A stretch of 64,000 bases of DNA from Dugong dugon (Eukaryota > Chordata > Mammalia > Sirenia > Dugongidae). Under the pieces are notes generated by a model. The model was given only the letters and a program-made list of their open reading frames with translations, searched no databases and had not been told where the DNA came from. Position numbers and translations under genes: made by a program. Positions 58,330 to 64,000 of this stretch are shown here, in pieces; positions within the stretch are counted from its first letter, which is position 1, and each line of letters begins with the position of its first letter. The DNA lies in the NCBI GenBank assembly GCA_030035585.1, contig CM057467.1:70048941-70112940 (forward strand), written 5' to 3'.

Positions 58330-58445
58330 TCTCCTCACCAATCTCTGAGCTCCCTAGATTTCAAGGCTGTCTTACTCCTCTTTGAATTCCAAATGCATAG
58401 CACAGATCTTGTGCACAGTAGGTGCTCAGAGGCTCCAAATACAGT
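58330..58445 (+). mobile_element. L2 3' end fragment
   Basis: GAGCTCCCTAGATTTCAAGG, ATGCATAGCACAGATCTTG and CAGTAGGTGCTCAGAGG are L2-tail words. Confidence 0.6.
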
Positions 58446-58989
58446 TGTGTAGAATAGAGTTACTTTACATTTGGACTGAGAACACTCTATTTTTATCTCT
58501 GAGGACATCTGGATGTTTGGCTTTCAACTCTTGGACAAGATAAGATTAGTGAGATTTATGATGTGCTGTTTAAAAACTCTCCTGTGACCCCATGAATTCC
58601 ATTTGTTTACTAATGGTTTTCACCTGACATAACTAGTTAGCCAGCCTGGCTTGACTACATGACCAGAGCAGCAAAAAATACTCCACTGGAAACTTCCTCC
58701 TTGAGCCCTCCTGAAGCCAGGATTTGTCACACAGATTTTGGTATGTGAATAAGGATCTTGGGGAGCTTGTCCCTGTATGTCTCTCACATCACCAACACTT
58801 GCCTGGCCTCTCTTTCTCTTGCTGCACAGTATCCTTTAACCAAAATATGCTCTATGGAGATTTGTGAGTCCTTGCAAAAATTCAAATTTGTGAAATATTT
58901 GCAACAATATTTTCTATAAACTTTAATAAATGTAAAAATGAGCCACATGGTTCAGCTCATATACTTGTCAATACTATGCAATTTTAATA
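58446..58989. other. ACER3: Unassigned intronic sequence
   Basis: No gene or named repeat recognised. Confidence 0.5.
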
Positions 58990-59215
58990 AATTAAATTTT
59001 CTACATTATATAGTACTTTATGATTTATAAGTACATTCATATCCATTAACACTGAATTCTCAAAGTAACCCTTTAAAAGAGGAGTCTCACCATTTACTAT
59101 AGAAACTAAGGCTCAAAGTCTTAAATAACTTGTCCACAGCTGTTCAACCAGTAAGGGGCAGAACTGGATTCAAACTAAGGTCTAAGTATATTAATTATAC
59201 TATACTGCCTCCTTT
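58990..59215 (-). mobile_element. MIR SINE
   Basis: Reverse MIR: AACTAAGGCTCAAAGTC, AATAACTTGTCCACAGC, CAGTAAGGGGCAGAACTGG and TTATACTATACTGCCTCC in order. Confidence 0.8.
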
Positions 59216-59560
59216 GTGTAGTCTGCAAACACATGCCTATAATATCTCTACAATGAAGTTAAGGATTAAAGACAATATCTCTGTATCCTGATGAGGCTTA
59301 CTGAAGCAAAGTCAAAAAAAAGCATCTGCATTCATCTAATTATTAAAGAAGCAATTTAGTTTTTAGTAAGTATGTAATATTGATGCCAAGAGGTTGAACA
59401 TATTCATTTCTTTACCCCACAAATACTTCCTGAGTACCTATCATGGGGCTTAGGTAATGTTTTAAAAAGAGCTTACAGTTTAGTGAAAGAGTGAAAGCAG
59501 AGAAACAAGTAATTTTTCAGTTTATGGATGAAAAGATAATTTTAATTTACTTACATTATC
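59216..59560. other. ACER3: Unassigned, with an ancient L2/L3-type patch near 59400-59510
   Basis: CCACAAATACTTCCTGAGTA and GAGCTTACAGTTTAGTGAAA match the same ancient repeat as at 49475. Confidence 0.5.
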
Positions 59561-59575
59561 TGATAATATAAATTC

Positions 59576-60435
59576 CTTTTTATTTATTTTTATTGTGCTT
59601 TAGATGAAGGTTTACAGAGCAAATTAGTTTCTCATTAAACAATTAATACACATATTGTTTTGTGACACTGGTTGCCAACACCACATGTCAACACTCTCCC
59701 TTCTTGACCTTGGGCTACCCATTACCAGCTTTCCTGTCCCCTCCTGCCTTCTTGTCCTTGCCCCCGGGCTGGTGTGCCCATTTAGTCTCATTTTGTCTTA
59801 TAGGCCTGTCTAATCTTTGGCAGTTTGAATCCACCAGGCGCTCCTTGGAAACCCTATGGGGCAGTTCTACTCTCTCCTACAGGGTCGCTACGAGTCGGAA
59901 TCGACTTGAGGGCAGGGGGTTTGGTTTTTAATCTTTGGCTGAAGGGTGAACTTAAGAAGTGACTTCAGTACTGAGTTAAAAGAGTGTCTGGGGGCCATAC
60001 TCTGGGGGTTTCTCCAGTCTCTGTCAGACCAGTAAGTCTGGGTTTTTTTGTGAGTTATAATTTCATCCATTTTTCTCCAGCTCTGTCTGGGACCCTCTGT
60101 TGTGATCCCTGTCAGAGCGGTCAGTGTTGGTAGCTGGGCACCATCTAGTTGTGCTGGACTCAGTGTGGTGGGGGCTGTGGTAGTTGTGGTCCATTAGTCC
60201 TCTGGACTAATCTTTCCCTGTGTCTTTGGTTTTCGTCATTCTCCCTTGCTCCAGATGGGGTGAGACCAGTGGAGTATCTTAGACGGCCACTCACAACCTT
60301 TCAAGACTCCAGACTCTCCTCACCAAAGTAGGATGTAGAACATTTTCTTTATAAACTATGTCATGCCAACAGAGCTAGATGTTCCCAGAGACCATGTTCC
60401 CCAGCCCTCAGCACAATAATTCAGTCCCTCAGGGT
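59576..60435 (-). mobile_element. 5'-truncated L1 3' UTR with 15-bp target duplication
   Basis: It starts TTTATTGTGCTTTAGATGAA and runs into the 3' UTR (ACTAATCTTTCCCTGTGTCT). TGATA[A/T]TATAAATTC lies at 59561-59575 and 60436-60450 with one mismatch. A truncated AfroSINE sits inside. Confidence 0.94.
59821..59938 (+). mobile_element. 5'-truncated AfroSINE with exact 10-bp target duplication
   Basis: TAATCTTTGG lies at 59811-59820 and 59939-59948. The SINE starts at CAGTTTGAATCCACCAGG, so its tRNA head with the A-box is missing, and ends GGTTTGGTTTT. It is nested in the L1 at 59576-60435. Confidence 0.95.
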
Positions 60436-60469
60436 GATATTATAAATTCTTAAGAAAGCCATTAACCAA

Positions 60470-60705
60470 CATTTATACAGTACTTCAGAGTGTATGAAGT
60501 CTTCTTTATCTAATTTGATCCTCAAAACAAACCTATGAGGTATTTTTAATACAATCTGACAGCTAAGGAAAATGAAAATCAAAATTAAGAAATGTGTCTT
60601 AATATATACAATATCACACAGCTTGTATAGGTAAAGTCAGGATTCAAATGCAAGGGTATTGATTATAAAATCTATTTTCTTTCCACTATATGAACTACTA
60701 CTTCT
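60470..60705 (-). mobile_element. MIR SINE, diverged
   Basis: CTAATTTGATCCTCAAAACA, AACCTATGAGGTATTTTTAA, CACACAGCTTGTATAGGT and GTCAGGATTCAAATGC are reversed MIR. Confidence 0.7.
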
Positions 60706-61739
60706 CTTCTGTTAATCTGGATTAAAATGTTCTATTTCAGTTTTTGTCAAAAAAATAAATCCATAAAATGAAAATAATTAAAACATTTGTTTTATCATAA
60801 TTATTAATAATCTTACATCTTAAAGGAAAAGAAAGTAATTTAAATGTGTATTTGGGGACAACTTTATTATCTAATTGATGGTTATAAAAATGTTTCTCAA
60901 ATATTTACTGAATTATAATTTTTCACCTCCTACTAATTTCAAATATATTTCAAGAACTTTTTTGGCAAATGAAATAAAAATGATTTACTTCTTTTAGTCA
61001 GCCTCCAGATCACTACTAATAATGAAAACAAATAATTAAATTTAGATTTGTATTTTCTAAACATGAAAGCTACTTGAGTCGTGGAATTCTTTTTGAAAAT
61101 GTATAGTTAGTTGACTATGTTTAGCAGTATCTCATTTTTTAACAGTATAAGCAACTAAATATTAGTTCTAAAAGAAAATATTAATTAAAAACAGGTTTAT
61201 GAATTTATTTAATATGAATTCTTAAGACAGTATTTAATTTAAATGAAATGTCTAAACAGTAAGGAAAACATTAAAGACTACAGAATCCAAGTTTTTAATT
61301 TTTTTTTTTTTAAATTCCCAAATGTCTGTTCTAGTTCTACCAGAACACTCTGGGTGAAATTCCACTGGAACAAGATTTTTCTCTATGGTATTCACTGCCC
61401 AATGTCAGCTTTTAAAGGTTTGAAAAAACTGCTTTAAAGAAAACCAGGGAAAAAGGGATAGGTCAGCCAAGGCAAGTGCACCATGGTAGCAAACAGAGAT
61501 TTCTCTGTGATTCAACTAAAACAGCAGTGCTGTTAAACCCGTGCACACCATATAACTGGAATATTTCCATACTCTTTCCCATTAAGCCTTAATCTAAAAA
61601 TATTGACTTTATTATTTTAGATCTTAAATTTCATTTTATTAAAAAAATATATAAAGAGGAAAAATATAAATAAAGAGAATGAAGGGGGGGCTCCACATAA
61701 GTGAGATAATAAAAGAAAAAGAATAAAGCAGAAGGTTAC
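60706..61739. other. ACER3: Unassigned AT-rich intron
   Basis: Long AT-rich stretch without repeat signature or exon. It contains a T run near 61298 and a G run near 61684. Confidence 0.5.
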
Positions 61740-61970
61740 TAACATCTATTGAGTTTATACTCCTAGAGCCATGCTAGTGACTTTATTTACATATGATCTC
61801 ACTTAACATATCACCTTGTGAGCTGGGTGTTACAGTCTGGTAACTGAGGCCCAAAGAGATTAAAGACCTTGCCCAGTGTTATATAGCTCCTAAATGGAAA
61901 TATCTGGATTCAGTCTCATGTTTTGTCTCTTATTTCTTCTATCACATCATGCTATAAAGGAAAGCGGGCT
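61740..61970 (-). mobile_element. MIR SINE
   Basis: CAGTCTGGTAACTGAGGCCC, GATTAAAGACCTTGCCCAG and ATATAGCTCCTAAATGG match reversed MIR. Confidence 0.75.
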
Positions 61971-62580
61971 CTTCTGAGACACAATAATGGAAGAGTGTTG
62001 GTCTCTACTAAAAATTCTTAACAGACTAGCAAACCACATAATTCTGACAACTATACTGGACTCATCTGAACCTCTACAGAATTTATTCATTTGAATTTAT
62101 TCATTTAATCCATATGATTAAAGAACTAATACTGAGACAACTCTTTCATTGCTGCACCAGATCATTTATCTTTTGTGCTATTTACCTTTTCATATTTTTA
62201 TGTTTACACTCTAGCTAGCACATAACCTACTGGAAAAAAGCCATCATATAACACTGCAAAGTAATATGCATACAGTAAATATTTACTAAACATATGCTGG
62301 CTGAATACTTTGTATATCCACAATGCCTTGAAATCAGTAAGTACCTGAACAGTTGATGATGTGATCAACTTTCAATGACACTGGACTTAAGGTACTGGTT
62401 TTGGACTTCAGTCTGGAAAAGGTTCTGGTTTAATCAGTCGTAACTAAGATGTACTACTGGTTAACTGAATTGATTCATCACTTCTCTAGTATCCTCCATT
62501 TTATCATACTGGCTTCAAAAGGACAACCAGGCAAAGTAAGTCTCACTTAACATTCTGTAGATTACAATGAGCTGAAAATG
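61971..62580. other. ACER3: Unassigned intron with an L2/MIR-like tail near 62240-62310
   Basis: GCATACAGTAAATATTTACT resembles an L2 or MIR tail; otherwise nothing recognised. Confidence 0.45.
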
Positions 62581-62798
62581 CCAAGTAATTCTTCATTCTT
62601 TCAACAAACACTTGCTGAGAACTTATTCTGTAGTAGACAGACAAATAGTTGGGTAAAAGAAAATAAAGAAATAGCTAAGTGCCAGTGATACAGAGTTAAG
62701 GCTTAAATGTTATTTAGCTTGAGGCATTATCAGTATAGTGGAGAAGACAGACATGTACATAAATGATTACCATACTCGATGAAAAGTATACACACATA

Positions 62799-62929
62799 CC
62801 ATACTTTTATGCAAACAACATGTACCTTCTACATTTGTTTGCCAACGGCAACAGGAAAATACCTCACAGCCGGAGGGTGCAGTTGGCAAACAAATGTAGA
62901 AGGTATGCGTTACTTGCATAAAAATACGG
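62799..62929. mobile_element. Palindromic MITE, 131 bp, TA-flanked
   Basis: Left arm CCATACTTTTATGCAA ... ACCTTCTACATTTGTTTGCC; the right arm reversed reads CCGTATTTTTATGCAAGTAA then the same ACCTTCTACATTTGTTTGCC. Arms of about 50 bp enclose a loop of about 30 bp. TA lies at 62797-62798 and 62930-62931, as for Tc1/mariner MITEs. Confidence 0.9.
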
Positions 62930-62931
62930 TA

Positions 62932-63560
62932 ATTCATTCATTCAATAAATGTTTGAGAGCCTCACATACTAAACACTGTAACAAGCCCAATGGTGTCACC
63001 AGTAGGGTGCAGGGGGTGTGGACTGCACCAGGTGATACTGTCAGAGGGTGTAACACCAAAATTGTGCAGTGTTTCAACAGAAATTTATTATTTTTTTATA
63101 AAAATGTCCCTGTTGTTACTTATAACAACAAAAAACTTTCCATAAGCCCAGCTTACATGTATCAACATACCTACAAGACTAAAACGCTATGCTAATGTAC
63201 TTTTTGAGTAAACGTGCTCCAGTCAGAGATATTATTATTACTCCATTACAACGACGCTTCTAATCACGTGGTTTCATCTGCATGCACTACAGTCATGCAC
63301 TGTTGTTTTTGTTGCTGCCAGTGTATTTACAGTTGCCGATTTTGTCAAATTATCTGGTGTTTTAGCTACAATACTGTGGAAGCATTGGGGGGGTGACACC
63401 ATGAGTTACTGCACTGGGTAACACCAACCCTAGCAACACCACTGAACAGGCCTTGGGATACAGTCATGAAGAAGACCATGCCACCTCTGCTTTCACAGGC
63501 TTTACAATCCAATGTGGCCTCAAAGATTTCCCAAACCTCCAGAAACATGAGGAAACACGC
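62932..63560 (+). mobile_element. Ancient L2/L3-type repeat split by a hAT element
   Basis: TTCATTCAATAAATGTTTGAG and ACTAAACACTGTAAC continue after 63444 with CCTTGGGATACAGTCATGAA and CACAGGCTTTACAATCCAAT once the insert is removed. Confidence 0.6.
62988..63444. mobile_element. hAT-like non-autonomous element, 457 bp, 8-bp target duplication
   Basis: Left end CAATGGTGTCACCAGTAGGG; right end reversed CAGTGGTGTTGCTAGGGTTG. AACAAGCC (62980-62987) and AACAGGCC (63445-63452) form an 8-bp duplication with one mismatch, the hAT size. No transposase is encoded. Confidence 0.85.
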
Positions 63561-64000
63561 AACCGTAAGTAAGAATCAGCAAAACAACAAGCAACAGAGT
63601 CTGACAAGCAAAGATGAAAGATAATGAAATTACTGGATACGGAGAATTAAGTAAGTATGTTTAGTATCTTTAAAGAAATTTTTTTTAAAAAGGCAAGAAA
63701 AAATAACCATGAAAGAAAAACAATTATCAAAAATGGCCAGGCATATCTGAAACAGAAACAAACAGAACCTCTAGAAAGGAAAAATATAATAAAGAGAAAA
63801 AGTGAATTGGAAAAAAAGTAAATGCTGAATAAAGCAAGTAAAGAGAGATGGGGATAAAGCAGGACATTCCATACAGAAAGAACAATGGATGCAAGCTCAT
63901 AAAGCTGAATTCTGTGTTCAGAGAAATAAAAGCAGTAACACATTGCTAAAGTATAAAGTGCAAGTGTTTAGAAGTGAAAGAGATTACACCAGAAAAGTCA
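63561..64000. other. ACER3: Unassigned A-rich intron to the window end
   Basis: 63860-63915 (GACATTCCATACAGAAAGAA) resembles the unnamed ancient repeat at 50400; no exon seen. Confidence 0.45.

Noticed and set aside
62779-63195. 138-codon open frame
   Set aside because: It crosses the palindromic MITE and the hAT-like element, so it is a chance frame.
29224-64000. Search for ACER3 exon 1 and its CpG-rich promoter
   Set aside because: The GC-rich patches are explained by L1 5' UTR or lack coding match; exon 1 is presumably beyond 64000.
1-64000. CRISPR arrays, bacterial operons, prophage or plasmid features
   Set aside because: The sequence is mammalian intronic DNA; the regular repeats found are microsatellites, minisatellites or L1 monomers.

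Overview
This window reads as intronic DNA from a placental mammal of the Afrotheria clade, most likely an elephant. The lineage evidence is direct. There are about fifteen AfroSINE copies (tRNA-derived SINEs beginning GGAGCCCTGGTGGCGCAGTGG). There are pieces of a BovB/RTE-type LINE with the tail motif GGCACCTAACAACAACAAC. There are also L1 elements with 3' UTRs of a kind I associate with elephant. There is no bacterial or viral gene content and no complete host gene.

The one host coding feature I can support is a 111-bp exon on the minus strand at 29113-29223. It has a good splice acceptor and donor, and its peptide matches exon 2 of ACER3 (alkaline ceramidase 3). The window is therefore the middle of a minus-strand ACER3 gene. 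Coordinates above 29223 lie in intron 1 (more than 34.7 kb here) and coordinates below 29113 lie in intron 2 (more than 29.1 kb here). I see no other ACER3 exon.

Layout. 1-455 is an MLT1-like LTR. 538-12448 is a nest of old plus-strand L1 fragments into which a near full-length minus-strand L1 (about 3533-11680) inserted. That L1 was in turn hit by an AfroSINE and a BovB/RTE fragment. 13690-14320 is an LTR-like unit. 16105-20900 is another minus-strand L1 with a 143-bp internal tandem duplication. 20913-21422 and 29533-30040 are two copies of one MaLR-like LTR. 24425-28130 is an old plus-strand L1 carrying a Tigger-like MITE and an AfroSINE. 28195-28850 is a GC-rich, possibly Tigger-like element next to the ACER3 exon. 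30700-32070 is HAL1/L1-like. 32683-34790 holds two 5'-truncated L1 3' ends. 35546-43672 is a near full-length plus-strand L1 with an 11-bp target-site duplication, broken ORF1 and ORF2, and a 5' UTR of tandem monomers. 44400-64000 is a mosaic of AfroSINEs, MIR, L2, L1M fragments, a degraded hAT transposase relic (52333-53964), a second Tigger-like MITE, a multiply interrupted tRNA-Gly/RTE SINE (56660-58158), a palindromic TA-flanked MITE (62799-62929) and a hAT-like element with an 8-bp target duplication (62988-63444).

No gene system is at work here beyond one gene's splicing. The interest is in how transposons nest, date each other and flank the exon. All family names come from recalled consensus sequences, not from a search. 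Boundaries supported by target-site duplications are reliable to a few bases; the others are approximate.
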